From assembly GCF_019734885.1 (NCBI RefSeq), contig NZ_JAAXCM010000023.1:62001-126000 (forward strand): a stretch of 64,000 nt of DNA, read 5' to 3'. Below, piece after piece: positions 9,901 to 18,988 of this stretch; the first letter of the stretch is position 1, and each line of letters opens with the position of its first letter. Source of the DNA: Pseudocoprococcus catus (GTDB taxonomy: Bacteria; Bacillota; Clostridia; Lachnospirales; Lachnospiraceae). The notes under the pieces were generated by a model. It was not told where the DNA came from. It saw nothing but the letters and a program-made list of their open reading frames with translations, and made no database searches. The translations under genes were made by a program, and so were the position numbers.

Positions 9901-10294
9901 AACAGAACGCATTCTCTACTATCGGCTGGACGGCAGTACAAAGAGCGAGCAGCGCACCCGCCTTGTCAATGCTTTTAATGATAACAAAGTTCCCGTGTTC
10001 CTGATTTCTCTAAAAGCTGGCGGCACAGGTCTCAATCTCACCGGAGCCGACATCGTCATCCACTATGACCCATGGTGGAATGCCGCTGCTCAGAATCAGG
10101 CAACTGACCGTGCACACCGTATCGGGCAGAAACACACTGTCACTGTTTATAAACTGATTGCACGGCACACCATTGAAGAAAAAATACTGGAACTTCAGGA
10201 AAACAAAAAAGCACTGTCAGACCAGATACTCTCAGAGGAAGGCGTCACAGCCAGCCATCTAACCAAAGAAGATCTGCTGCAGATCCTCCAATAG
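6974..10294 (+). CDS. SWIM zinc-finger SNF2/RapA-type helicase
   Basis: A 1106-residue protein. The N-terminus has a SWIM finger (CSCSDFYQ...CCHC at about residues 75-92), a metal site thought to bind nucleic acid or protein. The C-terminal half is a SWI2/SNF2 ATPase: DDMGLGKT (Walker A, about 657), DEAQYIKN (DEAH-type box, about 769), LTGTPIENRLSELWS, then the second RecA lobe with SLKAGGTGLNLTGAD and the arginine-rich ATDRAHRIGQ. Bacterial members translocate on duplex DNA and help recycle RNA polymerase or remodel nucleoprotein. The ATG at 6974 follows AAAGGAG. Monocistronic. Confidence 0.9.
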   Translation: MAITRMTVIKASSDADYRKGQDIFLIDKRIKNFETDINTLTDTPMITATVLDADGSEHETQVSIDEDEGQIVGSLCSCSDFYQSEGLCCHCVAILLKYISRRHIQTSFPSKKQNRIGQTLIESYIHQSSGSHYPAEASETKVLIELEPILHKQYHKLSVDFKIGTGKKYVIKDLLEFARLIRQGELFQYGKNLKFFHEPAAFTSESRSMLAFIMQRIEEYEYHFHCVQDSTYRFQTMKALRYLPLSPTAVDMFLNMMIGHTLQFDLDDHIRPIYVTDGDPELTLELKAKDSDTYHLTIEDCLILSGARTFWILKDKILYRCSEAFKKDMQPYLTELNRQKVREITLSEKQLRPFYGSVLKHLEAHTDFHTEGVDLTGYEPPEAHFSIYLDNPAENIISCTAYARYGEETFSLATPISCEDGFRDAAMENKILTAIQTYFQPASVSGNEDSPVADADFIISHDDQAAFLFLEQGLPHFYELAEVFISSNMKRIRILSAPKTAVGVSVSKGLLEIDIQSDSLPYDELAGILNSYRRRQKYYKLKSGEFLKLENNSLSVLSELADGLRLSEQAIRGGRISVPLYRASYIDAVLTSHNSDMQSHRDRYFKSLIRDMKSVADSDYEVPDAMKPILRDYQKTGYRWLCTIAQLGFGGILADDMGLGKTLQIITLLEHARLEAISKTVDLAETASHTACPPPVSLIVCPSSLVYNWDSEIEHFAPNLKTLLITGTAQERQELLTHYADYDILITSYDMLKRDIASYENLHFHYQIIDEAQYIKNHHTQAARSVCSIHSVTRFALTGTPIENRLSELWSIFEYLMPGFLYPYAYFRSELEQPIVENKDKIAATRLQQLVRSFIMRRLKTDVLKELPDKLEHAVYAQMTDEQKKLYTANALKLQKNLEQQSDSMFKTSKIQILAELTKLRQLCCDPSLIYQNYHGGSAKLDTCIQLIENAMAGGHKILLFSQFTSMLDVIERRLKTERILYYRLDGSTKSEQRTRLVNAFNDNKVPVFLISLKAGGTGLNLTGADIVIHYDPWWNAAAQNQATDRAHRIGQKHTVTVYKLIARHTIEEKILELQENKKALSDQILSEEGVTASHLTKEDLLQILQ

Positions 10295-10310
10295 CCGTTC
10301 AAACACATAC

Positions 10311-10497
10311 AGAGTGCGGTCTTAGGCAATCTATAAAGGGAATCGAAAGGTGTTAGCCGTCACAGGCACCTTCGCACTGCCGACGTGTGCAACGGTACTA
10401 AGGTGCAAAAAAACTGCGCCTAAGGACCGGCCACGTCGAAGCACCTGTAATGGCTAACACCTTTCGATTCCCTTATTTATGTTTTTGTCCGCACTCT
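10311..10497. repeat. intergenic palindromic element 3 (about 187 bp)
   Basis: The perfect 23-bp arms at 10336-10358 (AAGGGAATCGAAAGGTGTTA... ) and 10452-10474 lie inside an outer pair, AGAGTGCGG at 10311-10319 and CCGCACTCT at 10489-10497. Inside them ACAGG-N3-CTTCG pairs with CGAAG-N3-CCTGT. Almost the whole gap between the SNF2 gene and uvrA can fold into one long stem. No gene lies here; the remaining bases up to 10623 show nothing else. Confidence 0.75.
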
Positions 10498-10623
10498 TGT
10501 ATTTTGATTGACTCATTATGCTTATCATTCGATTTTGATACTATTGATTTTCAGCATACATCGTTTCAAAATCTTATGGTTGCACTTTTTTGGCTTCAGA
10601 TTTTGCAGTGCCTGCTTAATCTT

Positions 10624-13476
10624 TTACTTATCTCTTTCGAGAAATTTCCTGACATAAATGCCAGTGTAAGAGTTCGGATTCTCTGCGATTTCTTCCGGTG
10701 TACCGCAGGCAACAATCGTACCGCCTCTGGCACCGCCTTCCGGTCCAACATCAATGATGTAGTCTGCGGTTTTGATGACGTCCAGATTATGCTCAATAAC
10801 AACAACAGTGTTCCCGCCTTCAGCCAGTCGTCTGAGGATTTCTGTCAGTTTGTGAACATCGGCAAAATGAAGACCGGTTGTCGGCTCGTCAAGGATATAA
10901 ATCGTTCGTCCTGTGCTGCGTTTGCTGAGTTCTGTGGCCAGTTTGATACGCTGTGCCTCACCACCGGATAATGTGGTGGATGGCTGTCCCAGCTTGATAT
11001 AAGAAAGCCCCACATCATTCAGCGTTTCCAGCTTTCTGCGGATAGACGGCACGTTTTCAAAGAACTTCACTGCTTCTTCGACGGTCATATCCAATACTTC
11101 ATAGATGTTCTTGCCCTTATACTTCACTTCCAGTGTTTCTCTGTTATAACGCTTGCCATGGCACACTTCACAAGGGACATAAATATCTGCCAGGAAATGC
11201 ATCTCAATCTTGATAATACCATCACCGGCACAGGCTTCACACCGTCCGCCCTTCACATTAAAGCTGAAACGCCCTTTCTTGTAACCTCGCTCTTTTGCAT
11301 CCACTGATGAGGCAAATAAATCACGGATCAGATCAAACACGCCGGTATAAGTTGCCGGATTGGAACGCGGTGTACGACCAATCGGAGACTGATCAATATT
11401 GATCACCTTGTCCAGCTGTTCCATTCCAAGGATGTCATCATGCTTACCCGGATGGATGGTTCTTGCATGATTCAGGTCTCTCGCCAGATGCTTGTAAAGG
11501 ATTTCATTCACTATGGAACTCTTGCCTGAACCGGACACGCCTGTCACACAGGTCATCACTCCCAAAGGAATATCTACATTGATATGCTTCAGATTGTTCT
11601 CTGCCGCACCGATAATATGCAAAAATCCTGTCGGCTTCCTTCTCTCTTTTGGTACCGGAATTCTGATCCTACCGCTCAAGTAAGCACCTGTTACGGACTT
11701 CTCACACTTCATGATATCCTGTGCGGTTCCTTCTGCCACCAAATATCCTCCATGCTCACCTGCTCCCGGTCCGATATCCACAATCCAGTCCGCTTCCAGC
11801 ATGGTATCCTCATCATGCTCCACCACAATCAGAGTGTTGCCCAGATCTCTCAAATTCTTCAATGTCTTCAGCAGCTTATCATTGTCTCTCTGATGCAGAC
11901 CGATGCTTGGTTCATCCAGAATGTAAGCCACTCCAACAAGCCCGGAACCTATCTGTGTTGCCAATCGAATGCGCTGTGCCTCTCCTCCGGACAGTGTTGC
12001 TGTTGCTCTTGAAAGCATCAGATAATCCAGACCTACATCAATCAGAAATCCCAGTCTTGCACGGATTTCCTTAATGACCTGATCGCCGATCAAATGCTGC
12101 TGTGTCGTCAATTCAAGTTGATCCATAAATGCATTCAGATCTGTAATAGACAGCTCTGTCAATTCACTGATATTCCTGCCGCCGATAGTTACCGCCAATG
12201 ACTCTTTCTTCAGACGTCTGCCGCCACACTCTTTACACGGGGTAATGGTCATGAAATTCTCATACTCCTGCTTCGTCAGCTCTGAACCGGTTTCTCTGTA
12301 CCGACGTTCCACATTCTTGATCAGGCCTTCAAAAGCAACATCATAAACACCTTCACCGCGCTGTCCGCGATAATGAACTCTTACTTCACGTCCGCCTGTA
12401 CCATGTAAAATGACGTCCTTGATTTCCTGCGGATAATCTCTGAATGGCGTATCCAGATCAAAATGATAAGCCTCCGCCAAAGCCACAAGAATAGCGTGGG
12501 TAAAGCTGGAAGCATCCGCTGACGACTGCCATCCCATCACCGCAATGGCTCCCTGGGAAATGCTCAGGGAAGTATCCGGTATCATCAGTTCCGGTGAAAA
12601 CTCCATCTTATAACCTAAGCCATGGCATACAGGACAAGCACCAAAAGGATTATTAAATGAAAAGCTTCTCGGTTCAATCTCCTCAAAACTGATCCCGCAG
12701 TCCGGGCATGAAAAACTCTGACTGAATGTCATACTGTCTTCCTGATCCGGAAGATCCACAATCGCCAATCCCTCTGCCAGTTTCAGCGTGGTCTCCAGTG
12801 AATCTGTCAGTCGCTTCTCGATACCCTCACGAACCATCAGCCGGTCTACAATAATGGAAATATTATGTTTCTTATTCTTCTCAAGCTTAATCTCTTCCGA
12901 CAATTCATACTGATGGCCATCCACCATCACACGTACATAGCCGCTCTTTCTTGCCTGCTCAAAAATCTTTACATGCTCGCCCTTACGGCCTCGTACAACC
13001 GGAGACAGAAGCTGAATCTTCGTTCTCTCAGGCAAGGCCATCACTGCATCCACCATCTGATCCACTGTCTGCTTCTTGATCTCCTTGCCGCACTTCGGAC
13101 AATGAGGCGTTCCGATTCTGGCATACAGCAATCGATAATAATCATAAATCTCTGTCACTGTTCCCACAGTGGACCGCGGGTTTCTATTTGTTGACTTCTG
13201 ATCAATAGAAATGGCCGGAGACAGACCAGATATACTCTCTACATTCGGTTTCTCCATCTGACCAAGGAACTGTCTGGCATAGGATGACAGAGACTCCATA
13301 TAACGTCTCTGTCCCTCCGCATAAATCGTATCAAAAGCCAGAGAAGATTTACCTGAGCCACTGAGTCCCGTCAATACAACCATCTTATTGCGCGGTATCT
13401 TCACATCAATGCCTTTTAAGTTATGTTCTCTGGCACCCTTTATATCTATAAAATCTTTCTGCGTCAATTCTGACAT
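10624..13476 (-). CDS. uvrA: UvrABC excinuclease subunit A
   Basis: A full-length 950-residue UvrA, the ATP-driven damage-recognition subunit of nucleotide excision repair. Visible are the first Walker A (GLSGSGKSS) near residue 37, zinc-finger cysteines (CPKCGKE, CPDC...CPVC, CEAC...CEVC), two ABC signatures [12 protein letters not shown] and [12 protein letters not shown], the second Walker [10 protein letters not shown], and [20 protein letters not shown] Walker B motifs. AAGGAAG precedes the ATG. It begins 14 bp after uvrB and is expressed from the LexA-controlled uvrB promoter. Confidence 0.97.
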   Translation of the reverse strand: MSELTQKDFIDIKGAREHNLKGIDVKIPRNKMVVLTGLSGSGKSSLAFDTIYAEGQRRYMESLSSYARQFLGQMEKPNVESISGLSPAISIDQKSTNRNPRSTVGTVTEIYDYYRLLYARIGTPHCPKCGKEIKKQTVDQMVDAVMALPERTKIQLLSPVVRGRKGEHVKIFEQARKSGYVRVMVDGHQYELSEEIKLEKNKKHNISIIVDRLMVREGIEKRLTDSLETTLKLAEGLAIVDLPDQEDSMTFSQSFSCPDCGISFEEIEPRSFSFNNPFGACPVCHGLGYKMEFSPELMIPDTSLSISQGAIAVMGWQSSADASSFTHAILVALAEAYHFDLDTPFRDYPQEIKDVILHGTGGREVRVHYRGQRGEGVYDVAFEGLIKNVERRYRETGSELTKQEYENFMTITPCKECGGRRLKKESLAVTIGGRNISELTELSITDLNAFMDQLELTTQQHLIGDQVIKEIRARLGFLIDVGLDYLMLSRATATLSGGEAQRIRLATQIGSGLVGVAYILDEPSIGLHQRDNDKLLKTLKNLRDLGNTLIVVEHDEDTMLEADWIVDIGPGAGEHGGYLVAEGTAQDIMKCEKSVTGAYLSGRIRIPVPKERRKPTGFLHIIGAAENNLKHINVDIPLGVMTCVTGVSGSGKSSIVNEILYKHLARDLNHARTIHPGKHDDILGMEQLDKVINIDQSPIGRTPRSNPATYTGVFDLIRDLFASSVDAKERGYKKGRFSFNVKGGRCEACAGDGIIKIEMHFLADIYVPCEVCHGKRYNRETLEVKYKGKNIYEVLDMTVEEAVKFFENVPSIRRKLETLNDVGLSYIKLGQPSTTLSGGEAQRIKLATELSKRSTGRTIYILDEPTTGLHFADVHKLTEILRRLAEGGNTVVVIEHNLDVIKTADYIIDVGPEGGARGGTIVACGTPEEIAENPNSYTGIYVRKFLERDK

Positions 13477-13490
13477 CGTTACTTCCTTTC

Positions 13491-15482
13491 TTAATCTTCC
13501 TCTATCTCATGGATCATCTTCTTCAATTCCATGATCTTGTCTCTCAGCATAGCCGCTTTCTCAAAATCAAGCTCTGCCGCAGCTGAATGCATCTGCTTCA
13601 TCAGCTTGCGGATCGCCGCATTCAGCTCTTTATAACTCATAGACTCCGCGTCTTTAACAAAACTGTCTTCAGACTTATCCGCTGCCTCCGAGATACTAAT
13701 CAAATCTCTGACAGCCTTCTGGATTGTCTTCGGAGTAATGCCATGAGCTTCATTATAAGCCTGCTGAATGGCCCGTCTTCGATTAGTCTCGGTAATCGCC
13801 TTATCCATAGAATCTGTGATTCTGTCCGCATACATAATGACATGTCCCTCTGTATTACGGGCCGCACGGCCAATGGTCTGGATCAATGATGTCTCTGAAC
13901 GCAGAAACCCCTCCTTGTCTGCATCAAGAATCGCCACCAGCGTAATCTCAGGAATATCCAGACCCTCTCGCAGGAGGTTGATGCCTACAAGTACATCAAA
14001 GACATTCAATCGGAGATTTCTCACGATCTCCGACCGCTCCAGCGTATCAATATCTGAATGCAGATATCGGACGCGGATGCCCAGTTCTTTCATATAATCC
14101 GTCAAATCCTCAGCCATTCGCTTCGTCAGTGTAGTGATCAATATCTTATGTCCATGCTCAATTTCCTTATTCACCTCGGAAATCAGATCATCGATCTGTC
14201 CTTCCACTGGCCGTACACTGATCTCCGGATCCAGCAGTCCAGTCGGTCGGATCACCTGTTCTGCTCTCAGCAATTCATGTTCACCCTCATAGACATTCGG
14301 TGTCGCAGAGACAAAAAGCATCTGGCTGATATGGGATTCAAATTCTTCAAAATTAAGCGGACGGTTATCCTTAGCCGAAGGCAGCCTGAATCCGTAATCT
14401 ACCAATGTTGTCTTTCGTGACTGGTCACCGGCATACATCCCCCGCACCTGCGGAATTGTAATATGGGACTCATCTACGATCATCAGAAAATCATCCGGAA
14501 AATAATCCAGAAGCGTATGCGGCGGCTCTCCCGGCTTCAATCCGGACAAATGTCTGGAATAATTCTCTATACCGGAACAAAAGCCGGTTTCACGCATCAT
14601 CTCTATGTCAAACTTCGTTCTCTCTGCAATTCGCTGTGCCTCCAGAAGCTTATCTTCACGCTTAAACCATTCCACCCGTTCTTTCAATTCTTCTTCAATC
14701 GCACAAATCGCCTTCTCCATCTTCTCCGGTGCAACAACATAATGAGATGCCGGGAAAATAGCTACATGCTCCAGTTTTGCCTTCGCACTGCCTGTTAATG
14801 CATCAAATTCCGTAATTCTGTCAATCTCATCTCCAAAAAACTCCACACGTACCGCTGTATCCGTTGCATTCGCCGGAAAAATCTCCACCACATCCCCGCG
14901 TACTCTAAAGGTACCGCGCTTAAAATCCATATCATTACGTACATACTGGATATCGATCAACTTACGGATGACATCATCTCTGTCTTTCAGCATGCCGGGA
15001 CGCAAAGAAATCACCATCTCCTGATAATCGATGGGACTGCCCAGACCATAAATACAGGAAACAGACGAAATGATAATCACATCACTGCGCTCCGATAATG
15101 CCGCTGTCGCAGAATGACGCAGCTTATCAATTTCATCATTGATCGCTGAATCCTTCTCTATATAAGTATCCGAAGAGGGTACATAAGCCTCCGGCTGATA
15201 ATAATCATAATAGGAGACAAAATACTCAACTGCATTATTCGGAAAGAATTCTTTGAATTCGCTATAAAGCTGTGCAGCCAGCGTTTTATTATGTGCAATA
15301 ATGAGTGTTGGCCTATTTAATTCCTTGATAACATTTGCCATTGTAAAAGTCTTGCCAGACCCCGTAACCCCTAGTAAAGTCTGGCATTGGTTGCCTTTCT
15401 GGAAACCTTTCACAAGCTGTTCGATAGCCTGCGGTTGATCTCCTGTAGGAGCATATTCTGATACCAGTTCGAAGTGATCCAT
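13491..15482 (-). CDS. uvrB: UvrABC excinuclease subunit B
   Basis: A 663-residue UvrB, the helicase-like subunit that receives damaged DNA from UvrA and recruits UvrC. Walker A is [10 protein letters not shown]; the damage-probing beta-hairpin region contains [12 protein letters not shown]; helicase motifs include [12 protein letters not shown] and IGRAARN; a C-terminal UVR motif ([16 protein letters not shown]) binds UvrC. The frame extends to 15509, but the ATG at 15482 has TAAGGAGG at ideal distance and matches the usual N-terminus ([12 protein letters not shown]). Confidence 0.97.
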   Translation of the reverse strand: MDHFELVSEYAPTGDQPQAIEQLVKGFQKGNQCQTLLGVTGSGKTFTMANVIKELNRPTLIIAHNKTLAAQLYSEFKEFFPNNAVEYFVSYYDYYQPEAYVPSSDTYIEKDSAINDEIDKLRHSATAALSERSDVIIISSVSCIYGLGSPIDYQEMVISLRPGMLKDRDDVIRKLIDIQYVRNDMDFKRGTFRVRGDVVEIFPANATDTAVRVEFFGDEIDRITEFDALTGSAKAKLEHVAIFPASHYVVAPEKMEKAICAIEEELKERVEWFKREDKLLEAQRIAERTKFDIEMMRETGFCSGIENYSRHLSGLKPGEPPHTLLDYFPDDFLMIVDESHITIPQVRGMYAGDQSRKTTLVDYGFRLPSAKDNRPLNFEEFESHISQMLFVSATPNVYEGEHELLRAEQVIRPTGLLDPEISVRPVEGQIDDLISEVNKEIEHGHKILITTLTKRMAEDLTDYMKELGIRVRYLHSDIDTLERSEIVRNLRLNVFDVLVGINLLREGLDIPEITLVAILDADKEGFLRSETSLIQTIGRAARNTEGHVIMYADRITDSMDKAITETNRRRAIQQAYNEAHGITPKTIQKAVRDLISISEAADKSEDSFVKDAESMSYKELNAAIRKLMKQMHSAAAELDFEKAAMLRDKIMELKKMIHEIEED

Positions 15483-15520
15483 AGTCAAAAACCTCCTTAC
15501 TATTTTCATTATTAACCCGA

Positions 15521-15597
15521 AAATTCGTACATGTCAGGTGAAAAATACGTTCCAATTTTGCTGAAAAATAGGTAAAAAAACGCCAATGTACGAATTT
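15521..15597. repeat. inverted repeat in the uvrB leader
   Basis: AAATTCGTACAT (15521-15532) and its exact complement (15586-15597) flank 53 bases. In the uvrBA transcript this makes a 12-bp stem not far upstream of the ribosome site. It resembles, on a smaller scale, the other intergenic palindromes of this chromosome. Confidence 0.5.
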
Positions 15598-15790
15598 GGT
15601 CACCCAAGTGGATATTTTCCGGTTCGCAACACCTCGTACTATCCTCCATGATTTGATACTACAGTATACCACAATTTATCCCTTTTCAAAACTATAAAGA
15701 CCTATTAGTCAATCATAATACCTAAGCACACAGAACAGCATTACTGATATTTTTCTGCATTTTTATTCCATATATTGTATTCTTATGCAC

Positions 15791-15837
15791 GAACATACGT
15801 TCAATTTTAGTATATCTGTTCTTGTGTATTTCGTCAA
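15791..15837 (-). promoter_or_regulatory. uvrBA promoter with LexA/DinR box
   Basis: On the minus strand TTGACG (15837-15832), 17 bp, TATACT (15814-15809). GAACGTATGTTC (15802-15791) follows the -10 box by 6 bp and matches the Gram-positive SOS box GAAC-N4-GTTC. Repressor bound there would cover the start point, so uvrB-uvrA should be induced by DNA damage through LexA. Confidence 0.85.
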
Positions 15838-15876
15838 TAAAAGAATTTTTCTACTATCTACTTTTCTCTTTCCCGT

Positions 15877-15915
15877 AAAAAAAAGAGCATACAGCAAATA
15901 ACCTGCAGTATACCC
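15877..15915 (-). terminator. intrinsic terminator after the integrase genes
   Basis: On the minus strand GGGTATACTGCA pairs with TGCTGTATGCTC (11 of 12 positions, with wobbles), followed by eight T residues, 25 nt after the integrase stop. Confidence 0.85.
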
Positions 15916-15939
15916 TTTTCTATTGATTTCCCATATAGA

Positions 15940-17235
15940 TTAAGCCAATCTATGCAGAACTTTCTTTCCATATTTTTCTTTTAGTATTTGAATATCTTCA
16001 CTATCATATGGATGCACTTCATCTATAAATGCATCAATCTCCTCTACCCCTCCTTCTATTAATGCCTGCTTGTCTGTATAGACATCAAATGTAATAATCG
16101 ATTTGGAATGTCCTAACGACGCTGCTATTGCCTTTTGATTGATATCATTCTTCATTAATAATGTGGTATACGTATGACGTAAATCATGAAATCGTATATA
16201 TGGCAATCCTGCTTCTTCTATTAGTTTTTTATAATGGGTATATATGTATGTGGTAGATCTTGGTCTTCCATAACTAGAACAACAAATGTAATCCATATCT
16301 TGAAATACCCATCTTCCATGCTGTCTCCTGCTTCGGTTTTTCTCATATTTTTTCCTTTCTTCTAGTATTTCGCTAAATAAAAAATTAGGAATTTTCTCCA
16401 CACGATTACTTGCAGGTGTCTTCACATCAATTTCCTGCTTTGTTCGTGTCTTTGGTGCTATTTCATTTTCGTCTACCTCTAAACTTCTTCCTAATTGCCG
16501 TTCTATTTTTAATGTGCGATTTTCATAATCTATATCTGTGTACTTTATTCCACTGATTTCACTTTTCCTTAATCCCATTAAGAGTGCAAATAATATATAC
16601 AGATAAATACGTGTATCTTTTGCTACTTTTATTAAATGCTTTACCTGCTCCAACGCGTACGTTTTTGATTCATCAATTACGATTTCATGGTATGGAACCT
16701 TTTTCGCACCTTTAGGAAGATTTAATCCCTCCGCCGGATTATATGTAATCAAATTTTTAGAAAGTGCAAATTCTAATGAGGTATTCAAAATCGGCTTAGC
16801 TATTCTTGGAATGGAACTATATTTTTCAACCAACTTTTTATACAATTTTGAAATGTGCCCCTGATTTAACTTTACTAAAGTTAATTTTCCCAATTCTGGA
16901 ATAATGTGCTTTTCAATACAATTTTTATAAGTATTGTAAGTACAAGCACTTACACCTTCCTTGCTTCTTATAATATTTTCCAACCAATACGTCAGTAGCT
17001 CTTCCACTTTTATATTTTTATAAACAACATATTTCTTATCGTGTAATTGAGCAATTACATGATTTCTTTCTTTTTCTGCCTCTTCTTTCTTTGCAAAACC
17101 AGAATGTTGGGATTCCTTTTCTTCCATATCATCAAATATCACAGTTACACGAAATCCAAACTTTCCTTTAATTTTTATCACATTGCCAACACGATAATCT
17201 ACATACGCTCTGAGTTTTATTTTATTTAGATCCAT
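15940..17235 (-). CDS. tyrosine recombinase / phage-type integrase 1
   Basis: A 431-residue recombinase with an N-terminal arm-binding region, a SAM-like core-binding domain (about 75-165) and the catalytic domain. Catalytic residues are visible: R223 in GLRKSE, H350 and R353 in FHDLRH, H376 in LGHS, and nucleophile Y386 in DVYTDK. It overlaps integrase 2 by 14 bp and is the last gene before the element boundary, the usual position for the enzyme that cuts and joins the attachment sites. Confidence 0.9.
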   Translation of the reverse strand: MDLNKIKLRAYVDYRVGNVIKIKGKFGFRVTVIFDDMEEKESQHSGFAKKEEAEKERNHVIAQLHDKKYVVYKNIKVEELLTYWLENIIRSKEGVSACTYNTYKNCIEKHIIPELGKLTLVKLNQGHISKLYKKLVEKYSSIPRIAKPILNTSLEFALSKNLITYNPAEGLNLPKGAKKVPYHEIVIDESKTYALEQVKHLIKVAKDTRIYLYILFALLMGLRKSEISGIKYTDIDYENRTLKIERQLGRSLEVDENEIAPKTRTKQEIDVKTPASNRVEKIPNFLFSEILEERKKYEKNRSRRQHGRWVFQDMDYICCSSYGRPRSTTYIYTHYKKLIEEAGLPYIRFHDLRHTYTTLLMKNDINQKAIAASLGHSKSIITFDVYTDKQALIEGGVEEIDAFIDEVHPYDSEDIQILKEKYGKKVLHRLA

Positions 17236-18415
17236 ACGCTGCCTCCTCTGCTAGAAATTCCTTATTCAAAAAATCTGTAATCTGATTTCCACCCTCAATT
17301 ACTTCCAGGTAAAATTCAAATGTTGTATGTACGGAATGATGCCCCAGCAATGCTGATATTTTCGTTAAAGGCACTCCTCTCTCAGCTAGAATTGTAGCAT
17401 ACATATGTCTTAATCCATGCACTGTAATATGTGGCAATCCATTTCTTTCACATAGTCTCCTGATTTCTGTATTTAAAGAACACAACCCTCTTGGATTTCC
17501 ATTTTTCTGACAAGAAATAAAATTCTGATCTTGAAAGTCTTCTCCCATTCTTTCCTTCAGTAATTGAATTCTATCTTTTCTGCGTTCGACTTCCACCAAT
17601 ATAATTTCGGGCACTTTTAATCTGCGTTTTCCACTTTCGCTTTTTGGATCACGTAAAATACTCTGATACTTTATAATTTCATAAGTTCCCTCCTTGGTTT
17701 CTATATCAGCTACCAACTGTCTTTGAACTGTGACCGTTCTTTCTTCAAAATCAAAATCGTCAAATTTCAGTCCTAATATTTCCCCTTTTCTCAGGCCACA
17801 ATATAACCCCAAAATAATCTCTAAAAACCAATTTCTTTCTTTTGCGGCTGTCAAAAAGCATCTTGTCTGACTTTTATTTAAAACGGTAATCTTTCTTTTG
17901 GGTCTTGGATATGTTTTCGTTGCTTTTACTGGATTATTATCTATTAAACGAAGAAACTGTGCATCTTTCATTGCAATATATAATGTTTCCCTGCTTTTGA
18001 ATCCTGCCGATTTGCAGTATTTTGCCACTTTATCCAATAACTCATTCAAATAATCTGTGCTGACAAACTTCAATTTTATTTTTTCATCTATATTAGGTAA
18101 TAGCATTCCATATAGCACATAGGATACTAAATATCGGGTAGTTGACTGTACTCTTTCGGAAAAGATACTCACATACCAATAAAGTAAGAAGTTTTTTAAT
18201 GTTACCTCTTTATCCACTTCTAAAAAGGTCATATTCATCTTCCTATCAAATTCTTTTATATGTTCCTGATACGCTTTTTCTGCTTCTTCAGCTGTTTCAA
18301 ATCCACCCTTTTTCCCATATTTGATTGTATAATCCGGCAATAATTTTTTTGTTCTATGATTCCAGGTATTTCTCTCAAAAAATGCATGTGGATATTTTTT
18401 TACTTTCTTAACCAT
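17222..18415 (-). CDS. tyrosine recombinase / phage-type integrase 2
   Basis: A 397-residue second recombinase. It has R209 in GLRKGE, H333 and R336 in VHGLRH, H359/H360 in LGHH and Y369 in FEFYLEV, so all catalytic residues are present. It is only distantly similar to the neighbour downstream. Two different active tyrosine recombinases overlapping in one operon behind an excisionase-like gene suggest a two-recombinase integration system, or one specialised for excision. Confidence 0.88.
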   Translation of the reverse strand: MVKKVKKYPHAFFERNTWNHRTKKLLPDYTIKYGKKGGFETAEEAEKAYQEHIKEFDRKMNMTFLEVDKEVTLKNFLLYWYVSIFSERVQSTTRYLVSYVLYGMLLPNIDEKIKLKFVSTDYLNELLDKVAKYCKSAGFKSRETLYIAMKDAQFLRLIDNNPVKATKTYPRPKRKITVLNKSQTRCFLTAAKERNWFLEIILGLYCGLRKGEILGLKFDDFDFEERTVTVQRQLVADIETKEGTYEIIKYQSILRDPKSESGKRRLKVPEIILVEVERRKDRIQLLKERMGEDFQDQNFISCQKNGNPRGLCSLNTEIRRLCERNGLPHITVHGLRHMYATILAERGVPLTKISALLGHHSVHTTFEFYLEVIEGGNQITDFLNKEFLAEEAAYGSK

Positions 18416-18430
18416 TCTTTCACCTCTGCT

Positions 18431-18631
18431 CTATATAGTTTCTCCATTCATCCATCTATCAAAAGAATCCTTAGGCACCCGATATATTCTTCCTATTTTT
18501 ATAACCCGAAACGGTTCCTGCTTTTTATTTACAGAATCCAGAAATTCATATACCTTACTCCTTCCAATTCCTAAAATCACTTGTATTTCATCCGCGCTAT
18601 ATACTTTTTTGGTAACCTCCATATCTGCCAT
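18431..18631 (-). CDS. excisionase-like MerR/helix-turn-helix protein
   Basis: A 66-residue DNA-binding protein with YSADEIQVILGIGRSKVYEF and later GRIYRVPKDSFDRWM, the Xis/helix-turn-helix 17 pattern. AAGGAGG precedes the ATG at 18631, so the longer frame to 18661 is rejected. It would direct the two downstream recombinases toward excision or act as a transcription regulator of their operon. Its leader holds the same hairpin/terminator layout as the other element operons. Confidence 0.85.
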   Translation of the reverse strand: MADMEVTKKVYSADEIQVILGIGRSKVYEFLDSVNKKQEPFRVIKIGRIYRVPKDSFDRWMNGETI

Positions 18632-18808
18632 ATTCCACCTCCTTCCCAATTTAAATGACATCTATGTATCCTGTTTCTAGTTTCTTAAACTCACTTCACA
18701 AAAGAGCACACAAAAGTTCGAAGCTTTGTATGCCATTCTATGAACTATAATTTCAGCTATTTAGGATTTGTTCTTGCAACTGTTGGATTCATTTTGAGAA
18801 AAATTTAA

Positions 18809-18977
18809 GAAAAAGACACCAAAACTAAATCTGTTTGATGTCTTTCTAAAGAATTATAGGAATAACAATTCCAAAATTATGATACTCTGTCATTAGCAGA
18901 GCAAATCTGTAATATATTTGAATTTCTTCAAATAAAAATTCTATTATAAAACTACGATTATCTATATCTGTTGTCAA
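18809..18977 (-). promoter_or_regulatory. leader A: promoter, three hairpins, terminator upstream of xis-int
   Basis: TTGACA (18977-18972), 17 bp, TAGTTT (18954-18949), with TATAAT directly after as an alternative -10. Then come hairpins ATTTGAA-TTCAAAT (18916-18933), CTCTG-CAGAG (18885-18901) and GGAAT-ATTCC (18859-18872), and an intrinsic terminator whose stem ends GGTGTCTTTTTC (18809-18847). The stretch between the terminator and xis (18632-18808) has no other feature I recognise. One of five similarly built leaders in the element. Confidence 0.65.
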
Positions 18978-18988
18978 ATAAGAAAATA

